The notes under the pieces were generated by a model, which ran no database searches, was not told the origin of the DNA, and worked only from the letters and a program-made list of their open reading frames with translations. DNA of 6,698 nucleotides from JBDLIL01 sp039714855 (lineage in GTDB: Bacteria; Patescibacteriota; Microgenomatia; UBA1400; PJMF01): the NCBI GenBank assembly GCA_039714855.1, contig JBDLIL010000053.1, forward strand, positions 1 to 6,698, in the 5' to 3' direction. Below are positions 1-5,301 of this stretch, piece after piece. Both the position numbers and the translations under genes were made by a program. Position 1 is the stretch's first letter, and each line of letters opens with the position of its first letter.

Positions 1-818
1 CCGTTTCCACTTTCACCTTTTTCTCTTTCCTCATCTGAACATTCTCCAGCGTTTCTGATTTCTGGAGTTGTGATGGAGCAACTACTGATGGTACTACTCC
101 TACCAGTATTAGTAGAGAGAGAAATTTCAAAGGTTCTTCCAATAATGTTTGGAACACTAGAGCCAAATATTTTTGTTCCAATAATCCAAGAGCCACCTGT
201 AAATCCCGTCGAGTCTGTTGAAGTTTCTTTAATGTTTCCAGGATTAATTCTTATATAAATTTTTCCTTTGTAAGGTTGTGAATTATTAGTCACAACAAAC
301 TTCCAAAATAACTCCTCTGTTTTTTCAAAGCATTTAGAAGGTTTATTATTCGTATCAAGTATTAATGCGGACGAACATTCTAAGGCTTGGTTTTTTGTTC
401 CAACTTTATAATCTAAAACCTTGCAGTCACTCCCACCAGTTTTGGCGATTAGAAGCTTGTGATGATCACTTTCTTTACTCCAGCACTTATCATGGTTTAT
501 TTCCCAAACTGCTACACCAGTGTCATCTGATTGAATCACTTCTGGCGGATTAAGAAGATTTTCCCATTTATTTCCAAGAAGGTTTCTTTTTTGGCATTTA
601 ACTTGATAGTTAGAGTTTATAGATAGTCCGGAAAAAGTAACAGTTCTAGGGGCAATTCTTTCACCTTTTCCCAGGCTGGTTGGCCAGTTGGAAATACTAA
701 AATTACTACCAATGCCTTTTGTGCATGATACTTGTGCTTGTACAGATTTTTTCGTAGAAAAAATCATAGCTGTAAAAACCACAAAAAACACACTGGTGCT
801 GAAAATCTTTCGCATCAT
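1..818 (-). CDS. Exported cysteine-containing protein of unknown function (3' end beyond the window)
   Basis: An uninterrupted minus-strand frame of 272 codons runs from an ATG at 818 off the left edge. I do not recognise the family. The N-terminus reads as a Sec signal peptide: MMRK, a hydrophobic stretch at about 5-20, then a type I cleavage site after SVQA (about residue 28), so the protein should be secreted or surface exposed. The visible mature part has eight cysteines (32, 75, 112, 132, 148, 163, 247, 260), an even number compatible with disulfides. It is rich in Ser, Thr, Asn and alternating hydrophobic residues, suggesting beta-sandwich domains, though this is only an impression. The last visible stretch is charged (SDEEREKGE) and may be a linker. 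Two adjacent ATGs (818 and 815) are possible starts and neither has a Shine-Dalgarno sequence. The reading frame is secure; the function is unknown. Confidence 0.85.
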   Translation of the reverse strand, partial: MMRKIFSTSVFFVVFTAMIFSTKKSVQAQVSCTKGIGSNFSISNWPTSLGKGERIAPRTVTFSGLSINSNYQVKCQKRNLLGNKWENLLNPPEVIQSDDTGVAVWEINHDKCWSKESDHHKLLIAKTGGSDCKVLDYKVGTKNQALECSSALILDTNNKPSKCFEKTEELFWKFVVTNNSQPYKGKIYIRINPGNIKETSTDSTGFTGGSWIIGTKIFGSSVPNIIGRTFEISLSTNTGRSSTISSCSITTPEIRNAGECSDEEREKGESGN

Positions 819-823
819 AACTT

Positions 824-832
824 ATTTTACCA
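824..832 (-). promoter_or_regulatory. Putative extended -10 promoter of the exported-protein gene
   Basis: Read on the minus strand the sequence is TGGTAAAAT, an extended -10 (TGn plus a TATAAT-like hexamer) ending 5 nt before the ATG at 818. No convincing -35 is seen. If used, transcription would begin almost at the start codon. Two tiny palindromes lie just upstream (GACTGGGAGTC at 851-861 and TCTAG-ATAA-CTAGA at 860-873); their role is unknown. Confidence 0.35.
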
Positions 833-877
833 ATTTCTGAACCACTTGGGGACTGGGAGTCTAGATAACTAGAAGTT

Positions 878-1141
878 TTACAAAACGCTCATATTCTGAT
901 AAATCAACTGTTTGGTCAGGGTTTGATAAGGAATGCTGCGTTTTTTGGCTTCTCTCTTGAGTTTTTCAATCCAAACTACAGGAAGGCGCAAGGTTATTGG
1001 CTTAGTGGTTAATTTCAAATTTGGAAATTCCCAGTGTTCAAGTTTTTCATAACTCACATACTCCGTTGAATCTACTGATTCCCAAAATTTTCTTTCTTCA
1101 GCTGCTGATTTGAATTTTGGTATTTTCTTTAATTTTTTCAT
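878..1141 (-). CDS. brnA: BrnA/CopG-family antitoxin (ribbon-helix-helix)
   Basis: This 87-residue protein is the expected partner of the BrnT-like toxin encoded just upstream. The N-terminal segment KKIPKFKSAAEERKFWESVD (residues 4-24) matches the opening typical of the CopG_antitoxin/BrnA group and probably leads into the toxin-binding region. A ribbon-helix-helix DNA-binding fold follows: beta strand ITLRLP (49-54), helix A at about 55-68 (VVWIEKLKREAKKR), then the turn and helix B beginning PYQTLTKQL (71-79). The family neutralises BrnT and represses its own operon as a complex. The ATG overlaps the toxin stop in an ATGA, and AGGAG lies 4 nt upstream within the 3' end of brnT, so translation should be coupled. 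The antitoxin follows the toxin, the usual order for brnTA. Confidence 0.9.
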   Translation of the reverse strand: MKKLKKIPKFKSAAEERKFWESVDSTEYVSYEKLEHWEFPNLKLTTKPITLRLPVVWIEKLKREAKKRSIPYQTLTKQLIYQNMSVL

Positions 1142-1437
1142 CTCTCTCCTTTTTTATAGGCGTTTTTTTCGTTTTTGTTAGCTTTTCTAGCTGAGACAAT
1201 TCTGATTTTATTTTTTCTTAGAGTAAAGACTACGAAAAGTAATTCTTTGAAAAATGTTTGTCCAATAACCATGAACCTGTCTTCTTGTTGCGAATGCTTT
1301 ATATCTCTTATAATTACTGATTTTTCATCTAAAAAAATTTCTTCTGATTCAGATGCAGTTATTCCATGTTTTTCCGAATTTTTACTTCGATTGCCTAAGT
1401 CCCAATCAAATTCTACTAATTCAAATTTTTTATTCAT
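1138..1437 (-). CDS. brnT: BrnT-family type II toxin (predicted RNase)
   Basis: From the ATG at 1437 the product is 99 residues. It matches the BrnT family pattern throughout: FDWDLGNRSKNSEKHGI (10-26) for the FxWDxxKxxxNxxKHG block, SESEEIFLDE (29-38), then RDIKHSQQEDRFMVIG (44-59), LLFVVFTLRK (67-75) and RIVSARKANKNEKNAY (79-94). Family members have an RelE-like fold, act as RNases and inhibit growth until bound by BrnA. The frame also allows earlier starts at 1446 (TTG) and 1443 (ATG), but these overlap or sit directly beside the -10 element, so a transcript from that promoter would not include them. The 1437 start gives MNKKFELVEFDWD. The gene shares 4 nt with brnA. Residues match the family closely enough that an active toxin is expected. 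Confidence 0.88.
   Translation of the reverse strand: MNKKFELVEFDWDLGNRSKNSEKHGITASESEEIFLDEKSVIIRDIKHSQQEDRFMVIGQTFFKELLFVVFTLRKNKIRIVSARKANKNEKNAYKKGER
1146..1150 (-). promoter_or_regulatory. Shine-Dalgarno site for brnA, inside the end of brnT
   Basis: On the minus strand AGGAG lies 4 nt before the brnA ATG, within a purine run encoding the last residues of the toxin (KKGER). It is the clearest ribosome binding site in the window and fixes the brnA start at 1141. Confidence 0.75.
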
Positions 1438-1457
1438 GTACATCAATTATATGTACA
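1437..1457. promoter_or_regulatory. Perfect inverted repeat, likely brnTA operator
   Basis: TGTACAT (1437-1443) and ATGTACA (1451-1457) are exact reverse complements separated by 7 bp. The repeat spans the -10 hexamer, the predicted transcription start and the first base of the proposed start codon. Ribbon-helix-helix antitoxins commonly repress their own operons through such half-sites, so this is the best candidate BrnA operator. The repeat is seen directly; the binding protein is inferred. Confidence 0.65.
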
Positions 1458-1474
1458 AAAAATAAGAGTGTCAA
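1446..1474 (-). promoter_or_regulatory. Full-consensus sigma-70 promoter for brnTA
   Basis: On the minus strand TTGACA (1474-1469) and TATAAT (1451-1446) are separated by exactly 17 bp, a perfect match to both hexamers. The expected start of transcription, about 1439-1440, lies 2-3 nt before the ATG at 1437, so the toxin mRNA would be leaderless or nearly so. The -35 begins only 16 nt beyond the vapC stop, so read-through from vapBC is also possible. Confidence 0.8.
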
Positions 1475-1489
1475 TTGCAAGTAATTGGT

Positions 1490-1903
1490 TTAGCTTATCA
1501 ACTTAATATTATCCAGCTCTTTGGTTTTATTGAAATATTTTTTGTCAGCTGTGAGGAAAGTAACACTTCGTTGTATGGCTAGCGCATGATAAGCAGCATC
1601 ATATACACTTGTTTTAAACTTATAGCTTATTTTAGCTGCTTCGTTTATTGTTTTTGGTTTTAGTTCAATAAATTTTATAGGTAGCTTTGCAAAAAGACTC
1701 AGAGATTTTAAAATTAGACCATAGTCTTTGAAATAGAATCTAGTAGCATTTGCAAATTCAAGCTTGAGAAAATGAGGAGCTTCAAGAAAAAACTCTTGTT
1801 TTCTTACCTGAGTTAAAAATTTACTACTTTTTTGTTTAATTTTAGGATTTGATTTTAAGACAGCGGCAGTAATGATTGAGGCATCAGGAATAATAACTTG
1901 CAT
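1490..1903 (-). CDS. vapC: PIN-domain toxin, VapC-type ribonuclease
   Basis: This 137-residue protein has the size and layout of a single PIN domain. The metal-binding acidic residues are visible in order: D7 in IIPDASI, E49 in LKLEFANA, D102 in SVYDAAYHALA and D120 in LTADKKYF. PIN toxins of the VapC class cut structured RNA such as tRNA or rRNA using Mg2+ or Mn2+. The gene follows its antitoxin with no spacing: the vapB TAA is immediately followed by the vapC ATG, and AAGGA lies 9 nt upstream of the ATG within the end of vapB, so the two should be translated together. No truncation or missing catalytic residue is seen. The RNA target cannot be deduced from sequence. Confidence 0.88.
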   Translation of the reverse strand: MQVIIPDASIITAAVLKSNPKIKQKSSKFLTQVRKQEFFLEAPHFLKLEFANATRFYFKDYGLILKSLSLFAKLPIKFIELKPKTINEAAKISYKFKTSVYDAAYHALAIQRSVTFLTADKKYFNKTKELDNIKLIS

Positions 1904-2227
1904 TTATTTATATCCTTCTCTATATAAGTTGCCTTTTTCATCTGCCATTAGCTTACCTTTGTTAATAGTTTTTTTGATACCTTCATAAGTAAGATTGCCA
2001 TCGGGCAGACTATTTCCAAAAGCAAGAAATTCACCTATCGGATCTTTTTTTTCTTGTTTTATTTTTCTTAAATTTTCTCTTAATTCAGCAATTTCCTTTT
2101 CTAAAGCCTCAACTATGAAACTACTACGTTTGCCTGGTTCAAGATATTTATGTAATTGTTTATAGAGATAGCCAGGCATGCTAACTGTCATACGCTGAGT
2201 GCTACTAGGGTCAATATTTTTTTTCAT
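1904..2227 (-). CDS. vapB: VapB-type ribbon-helix-helix antitoxin
   Basis: From the ATG at 2227 the product is 107 residues. Residues 12-45 form a ribbon-helix-helix DNA-binding domain: beta strand RMTVSMP, helix A YLYKQLHKYLE, turn PGKRSS and helix B FIVEALEKEI. A lysine- and glutamate-rich helical segment follows (46-62), then a tail of about 45 residues (KDPIGEFLAFGNSLPDG and onward) that probably wraps the PIN toxin. Earlier in-frame starts exist; the one at 2305 is a TTG upstream of the promoter and is rejected, while the ATG at 2248, 4 nt after the -10, would give a leaderless message and seven more residues. No Shine-Dalgarno precedes either plausible start. The gene abuts vapC directly, and the antitoxin-first order is usual for vapBC. 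Confidence 0.82.
   Translation of the reverse strand: MKKNIDPSSTQRMTVSMPGYLYKQLHKYLEPGKRSSFIVEALEKEIAELRENLRKIKQEKKDPIGEFLAFGNSLPDGNLTYEGIKKTINKGKLMADEKGNLYREGYK
1913..1917 (-). promoter_or_regulatory. Shine-Dalgarno site for vapC, inside the end of vapB
   Basis: AAGGA on the minus strand lies 9 nt before the vapC ATG and within the final codons of vapB. It supports the start at 1903 and coupled translation. Confidence 0.6.
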
Positions 2228-2242
2228 AAAAGTATTATTATA

Positions 2243-2278
2243 ATTCATACTCATGATAATACTCATATTCATACTTGT
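2243..2278. repeat. Phased 12-bp repeats over the vapB promoter, likely operator
   Basis: On the plus strand ATACTCAT (2247-2254), ATACTCAT (2259-2266) and ATACTTGT (2271-2278) start exactly 12 bp apart. A second view of the same array is ATTCATACT repeated at 2243-2251 and 2267-2275. The boxes cover both promoter hexamers. Tandem direct repeats at roughly one-helical-turn spacing are a common arrangement for cooperative ribbon-helix-helix repressors, so the VapB-VapC complex is the probable ligand, by inference. Confidence 0.6.
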
Positions 2279-2281
2279 CAA
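2253..2281 (-). promoter_or_regulatory. Sigma-70-type promoter for vapBC
   Basis: On the minus strand a consensus TTGACA (2281-2276) is followed after 17 bp by TATCAT (2258-2253), five of six matches to the -10. Transcription should start near 2246-2247, about 20 nt before the ATG at 2227 or essentially at the ATG at 2248. Confidence 0.65.
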
Positions 2282-2295
2282 GTAATTAACCAGGA

Positions 2296-2324
2296 TAGCC
2301 AGCAATACTAGACTTAGGTAGAAT
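2296..2324 (+). promoter_or_regulatory. Possible promoter of the SpoIID/LytB gene
   Basis: TAGCCA (2296-2301, four of six matches) is followed after 17 bp by TAGAAT (2319-2324). A second TAGAAT at 2337-2342 ends 4 nt before the ATG but lacks a -35. Either could serve. No Shine-Dalgarno precedes the gene. Confidence 0.35.
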
Positions 2325-2346
2325 AGTTACTTAAGTTAGAATTCAA

Positions 2347-4083
2347 ATGCCAAAATTTAAATCAATATCAAAATCTAAACTTAGTTTAACTGGTATATTT
2401 CTTAGTGTTATTTTTATTTTTTATTCTTCATTTTTTATTTTTAATTCTTACGCCATAGATCCTGTAGAAGATTTGCAAAAACAAATAGATGAGCTCGAAC
2501 ATTTAAAGCAGTTGTCGGAAAATGCCACTAAGCCACTAGAGGGAGAATTAAAGAATCTAGAATCCAAAATTCAAAATGCTAGAAACGGCGTGATAAATGC
2601 CAAAAAGCAGGCTGAAAAATTGGCTGATGATATTAATGAAAGAGAAGAAGCAATGGCAGCACAATATTTTATTCTCTCCAAAAGAATTGCAAAAAGTTAT
2701 AAGCGCTCCCGTATGAATTCTCCTTTAATGGTGTTTTTCTCTTCTGAAAGTGCCTCACAACTAACTAAGGATTTAGCATATAGGAGTTCTATAGAGGCTC
2801 AGGACAACAGATTGATTGCTAATTTGAGTTTAGAAATAGAATCATTAGAATCAGATAAGACAAAACTAGAGGAAGATCAAGTTCGTTTGGTAGCCATGGA
2901 GGAGCAACTTGATTCTCAAGCTGATTTTTTTAGAGTAGAGATTAAAAAAGCTCAGGATTATCAGTCTCAACTATCTGGTCAAATTGCTTCTCTTAGTGCC
3001 AAGCAACAAGAAATTTTGTCCAAGAAAAGTGGGACTTTCCAGACATCTGTAGGAGACGTACCTTTGGCTGATGATCCAGCTAGTAGACCTGATTATAACC
3101 CTGGGTTTTCACCAGCTTTTGCGGCTTTTAGTTTTGGGGCCCCTCATTTTAAAGGTATGAGTCAGTATGGGGCTTACGGTAGAGCTAAATCAGGTCAAGA
3201 TTACCAGACAATTCTCAAGGCTTATTACGGCAATGGTATCGAGATTAGAGATCACGATCCTAATGCACAAATTATTGTTGAAGGTATAGGAACTTATTCG
3301 TTAGAGGATTACGCTAAGCGTATTTATGAAGTACCCAACTCTTGGGGAGATAATGGTGGTATGGAGGCACTTAAAGCTCAGGCGATAGCTGCTAGAAGTT
3401 ATGCATTAGCCAGAGGAGGTTCAATATGTGCTACTGAGGCGTGCCAGGTTTTTAAGTCTGCTGCTAAAGGTGGTAATTGGGAAAAAGCAGTGAACGAGAC
3501 TCGTGGAAAAGTAGTATATGCAAATGGCCAACCTTTTTCCACTTGGTACGCTAGTACTTCAGGTGGATATCAAGAATCATACTCTGGTAATGGCCACTCA
3601 ACTCCAGGATTTTGGGATACACAAAATGGTAGAGATGGTTGGACAGCTCAGGCTTATGAAAAAATTGCACAGTCACCCTGGTTTTACAAAGGTTGGTATA
3701 AAACTCGTTCTGGGGATAGTTGTGGCAGAAATCATCCATGGCTCACAGGTGAGGAATTGGCTGACATTCTTAACGCTTGGGTGGTGTTGGTCAAGCACGG
3801 CAATAGTGATGATAGGATTATGCCGATTGGTCCTTGTTGGGGGGGTAATCCTTACTCCATCAATGAGCTGAAAGATAAAGCCAACAGTTTGAGTGGAGCT
3901 TATAACAAAGTAACAGGAGTATCAATTAATTACGCCAATAATGGTGTGACAGCCAATGCAATTTTTCAGACAGACAAAGGTGCTGTGACCATTAATGGCA
4001 ATGATTTTCACAAAGTATTCAACTTAAGAGCTCCAGGCAGCATTGCATTAAAATCAGGATTGTTTAATATAGAGCACAAATAA
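2347..4083 (+). CDS. Exported coiled-coil protein with SpoIID/LytB peptidoglycan-lytic domain
   Basis: This 578-residue protein has a basic N-terminus and a hydrophobic signal sequence (about 13-36, possible cleavage after SYA). Residues 39-105 and 140-228 are heptad-rich coiled coil. Between them SKRIAKSYKRSRMNSPLMVFF, then ASQLTKDLAYRSSIEAQDN, resembles the coiled-coil module of PcsB/CwlO/EnvC-type wall hydrolases. After a linker rich in Asp and Pro (about 236-256) comes the SpoIID/LytB domain: GMSQYGAYGRAKSG (270-283), LEDYAKRIYEVPNSW (319-333), MEALKAQAIAARSYAL (339-354), STSGGYQES (403-411) and a terminal beta region ending in VTINGNDFHKVFNL and GLFNIEHK. SpoIID of sporulating bacteria is a lytic transglycosylase acting on denuded glycan; E328 is the likely counterpart of its catalytic glutamate. 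Sporulation is not implied here: wall remodelling or cell separation is more likely. The MSQYGA motif precedes the core, whereas in SpoIID it follows it. ATG 2347 places the signal peptide correctly. Confidence 0.9.
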   Translation: MPKFKSISKSKLSLTGIFLSVIFIFYSSFFIFNSYAIDPVEDLQKQIDELEHLKQLSENATKPLEGELKNLESKIQNARNGVINAKKQAEKLADDINEREEAMAAQYFILSKRIAKSYKRSRMNSPLMVFFSSESASQLTKDLAYRSSIEAQDNRLIANLSLEIESLESDKTKLEEDQVRLVAMEEQLDSQADFFRVEIKKAQDYQSQLSGQIASLSAKQQEILSKKSGTFQTSVGDVPLADDPASRPDYNPGFSPAFAAFSFGAPHFKGMSQYGAYGRAKSGQDYQTILKAYYGNGIEIRDHDPNAQIIVEGIGTYSLEDYAKRIYEVPNSWGDNGGMEALKAQAIAARSYALARGGSICATEACQVFKSAAKGGNWEKAVNETRGKVVYANGQPFSTWYASTSGGYQESYSGNGHSTPGFWDTQNGRDGWTAQAYEKIAQSPWFYKGWYKTRSGDSCGRNHPWLTGEELADILNAWVVLVKHGNSDDRIMPIGPCWGGNPYSINELKDKANSLSGAYNKVTGVSINYANNGVTANAIFQTDKGAVTINGNDFHKVFNLRAPGSIALKSGLFNIEHK

Positions 4084-4084
4084 T

Positions 4085-4107
4085 CTCTCTCCACTTGATG
4101 GAGAGAG
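4085..4107. repeat. Perfect 9-bp hairpin just after the SpoIID/LytB stop
   Basis: CTCTCTCCA (4085-4093) and TGGAGAGAG (4099-4107) pair exactly around a 5-nt loop, beginning 1 nt after the TAA. No T-tract follows, so it is not a standard intrinsic terminator. It could stabilise the mRNA end or be part of a REP-like palindromic element together with the next hairpin. Confidence 0.7.
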
Positions 4108-4108
4108 C

Positions 4109-4136
4109 ATCTGGTCTTTGCGAAGCAAAACCAGAT
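4109..4136. repeat. Second hairpin, 12 bp with one bulged base
   Basis: ATCTGGT-C-TTTGC (4109-4121) pairs with GCAAA-ACCAGAT (4125-4136) around a GAA loop, leaving C4116 bulged. It starts 1 nt after the previous hairpin and is followed by AAGTGAGGTT instead of a T-tract. The tandem palindromes plus the GTGAGG tail look like an interspersed repeat in the recF leader; that class assignment is inference. Confidence 0.65.
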
Positions 4137-4164
4137 AAGTGAGGTTAATGAGAGAGGGTTGCGG

Positions 4165-4170
4165 TACAAT
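4165..4170 (+). promoter_or_regulatory. Possible -10 for recF
   Basis: TACAAT matches the -10 in five of six positions and ends 7 nt before the ATG at 4178, the start that best fits the RecF family. No convincing -35 lies 16-19 bp upstream, so expression from the upstream gene remains possible. Confidence 0.3.
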
Positions 4171-4177
4171 GCAACAA

Positions 4178-5236
4178 ATGCTTCTCCAGAAACTAAGCCT
4201 CCAGAATTTTCGTTCTTTTTCTTCCAAAATCTTTGAGTTTAATTCTCCAATTACACTCATAGTTGGTTCGAATGCTATTGGCAAAACTTCAATCATCGAA
4301 GCGATAGCGCTAATTTCAAACGGATCTAGTTTTAGAGCAGGTAAAGTAGAGGAGATGATAAAGTTTGATGAGGAGTTGGGAAGAGTTAAAGCTATTATTA
4401 GTGCCGAGGATGCCAAAGATCTAGAAATATTGCTAACTCGTGGCATGGTGCAAGGCAGGAGAAGTCAGCGAACTCTCTATAGTGTTAATGATCTTAGGCG
4501 CAGGAAAAAAGATTTTATAGGCAAATTACTTGCTGTATCTTTTAGGCCAGAAGACATGCGCTTGGTAGAAGGTTCTCCTAGTAGACGCAGGCAATTTATT
4601 GATTCAGTTTTATGTTTAGTAGATAGAGATTATGCTCGCTCGCAAAAGGTTTATTTAGAAGCACTCAAAAAAAGAAATAAATTACTTTGGCAAATAAGGG
4701 AAGGTTTGATGGGTAAGCAAGTTCTAAGTTATTGGAATTTGCAGTTACTCAAACACGGAAAAGTTTTGCAAAAAAAGCGCAGAGAATTATTTAGATTTTT
4801 TAATACTATTTCTTTCTCTCTGCATTTTGAAATTGGTTACAAATCATCGCTGATTTCTGAGAAAAGGATGCAAGAATATGAGGTAAAAGAATTGGTGCTT
4901 GGCCATACCCTCATAGGGCCACATAAAGATGATTTTATTGTCAAACTCCGAACACCAAGCTCTAAGCAGCAAGATTTTGATATAGGGATATATGGTTCCA
5001 GAGGGCAACAAAGGCTAGCAGTACTCTGGCTGAAGATTTGCGAATTAGAATTTATTGAAGATTCCACTAATCAAAGACCAATATTATTACTAGATGACAT
5101 TTTGTCGGAGCTGGATGATACTAGTAAATCTTATGTGTTGAAATTACTTGATGAGCAACAAACTATTATTACTAGCGCAGATAAAGATACAAAAAAAGAA
5201 TTATCTAGGTTTAAATTTCAAATAATTAAATTATAA
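4178..5236 (+). CDS. recF: DNA replication and repair protein RecF
   Basis: From the ATG at 4178 the product is 352 residues, close to the usual RecF length. It opens MLLQKLSLQNFRSF, the typical RecF N-terminus. Walker A is GSNAIGKT (30-37). The RecF block FRPEDMRLVEGSPSRRRQFID lies at about 122-142, LIGPHKDD at 245-252, the ABC-type signature GSRGQQR at 273-279 and Walker B PILLLDDILSELD at 301-313. RecF is an SMC-like ATPase that dimerises on DNA at single-strand gaps and, with RecO and RecR, loads RecA. The frame extends upstream to GTG 4139, with other ATGs at 4148 and 4169; 4169 has AGAGAGGG 10 nt before it and would add MQQ, so it is a real alternative. The gene is not next to dnaA, dnaN or gyrB, its common neighbours. 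All ATPase motifs are intact. Confidence 0.93.
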   Translation: MLLQKLSLQNFRSFSSKIFEFNSPITLIVGSNAIGKTSIIEAIALISNGSSFRAGKVEEMIKFDEELGRVKAIISAEDAKDLEILLTRGMVQGRRSQRTLYSVNDLRRRKKDFIGKLLAVSFRPEDMRLVEGSPSRRRQFIDSVLCLVDRDYARSQKVYLEALKKRNKLLWQIREGLMGKQVLSYWNLQLLKHGKVLQKKRRELFRFFNTISFSLHFEIGYKSSLISEKRMQEYEVKELVLGHTLIGPHKDDFIVKLRTPSSKQQDFDIGIYGSRGQQRLAVLWLKICELEFIEDSTNQRPILLLDDILSELDDTSKSYVLKLLDEQQTIITSADKDTKKELSRFKFQIIKL

Positions 5237-5242
5237 ATCAGG

Positions 5243-5301
5243 ATTAAAAATATAAAAATTATTATTTACTTTTTTTAGATTTATGTTATTATTAAAAATA
5301 T
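5243..5301 (+). repeat. Direct repeats flanking the AbrB/PIN promoter
   Basis: ATTAAAAATAT occurs at 5243-5253 and 5291-5301, 48 bp apart. TTATTATT occurs at 5259-5266 and 5286-5293. They bracket and overlap the promoter and could be operator sites for the AbrB-type antitoxin, but the region is almost pure A/T, so chance repetition is a serious alternative. Confidence 0.3.
5265..5292 (+). promoter_or_regulatory. Putative extended -10 promoter of the AbrB/PIN module
   Basis: TTTACT (5265-5270) is followed after 16 bp by TATTAT (5287-5292), preceded by TGT to give an extended -10. The expected transcription start is 5299, one base before the ATG at 5300, so the message would be leaderless. No Shine-Dalgarno is present, which fits. 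Confidence 0.5.

Noticed and set aside
70..553. Plus-strand short frames opposite the exported-protein gene.
   Set aside because: They are shadows of a 272-codon minus-strand frame with a good signal peptide.
851..873. Small palindromes between brnA and the exported-protein gene as a terminator or regulator site.
   Set aside because: Arms are only 4-5 bp with no T-tract in the direction of transcription; kept only as a note with the promoter.
1138..1140. TGA possibly recoded as an amino acid, as in some CPR lineages.
   Set aside because: TGA ends brnT exactly at the usual family length in an ATGA overlap, and no other coding frame here needs TGA read as sense.
1438..1446. brnT starts at TTG 1446 or ATG 1443.
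   Set aside because: Both precede the expected transcription start and overlap or directly follow the -10, so the message from the consensus promoter would lack them.
1175..1465. Plus-strand frame of 96 codons opposite brnT.
   Set aside because: It is antisense to a well-matched BrnT coding sequence, has no family features and arises from A/T-rich composition.
2228..2305. Longer vapB beginning at the TTG at 2305.
   Set aside because: It starts upstream of the -35 of the predicted promoter, uses a non-ATG codon without a Shine-Dalgarno, and adds a Met/Asn-rich stretch that is simply the translated operator repeats.
4085..4136. Intrinsic terminator after the SpoIID/LytB gene.
   Set aside because: The hairpins are strong but no run of T follows either one on the plus strand.
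4054..4446. Minus-strand frame opposite the start of recF.
   Set aside because: It overlaps the hairpins and the Walker A region of recF and shows no recognisable protein features.
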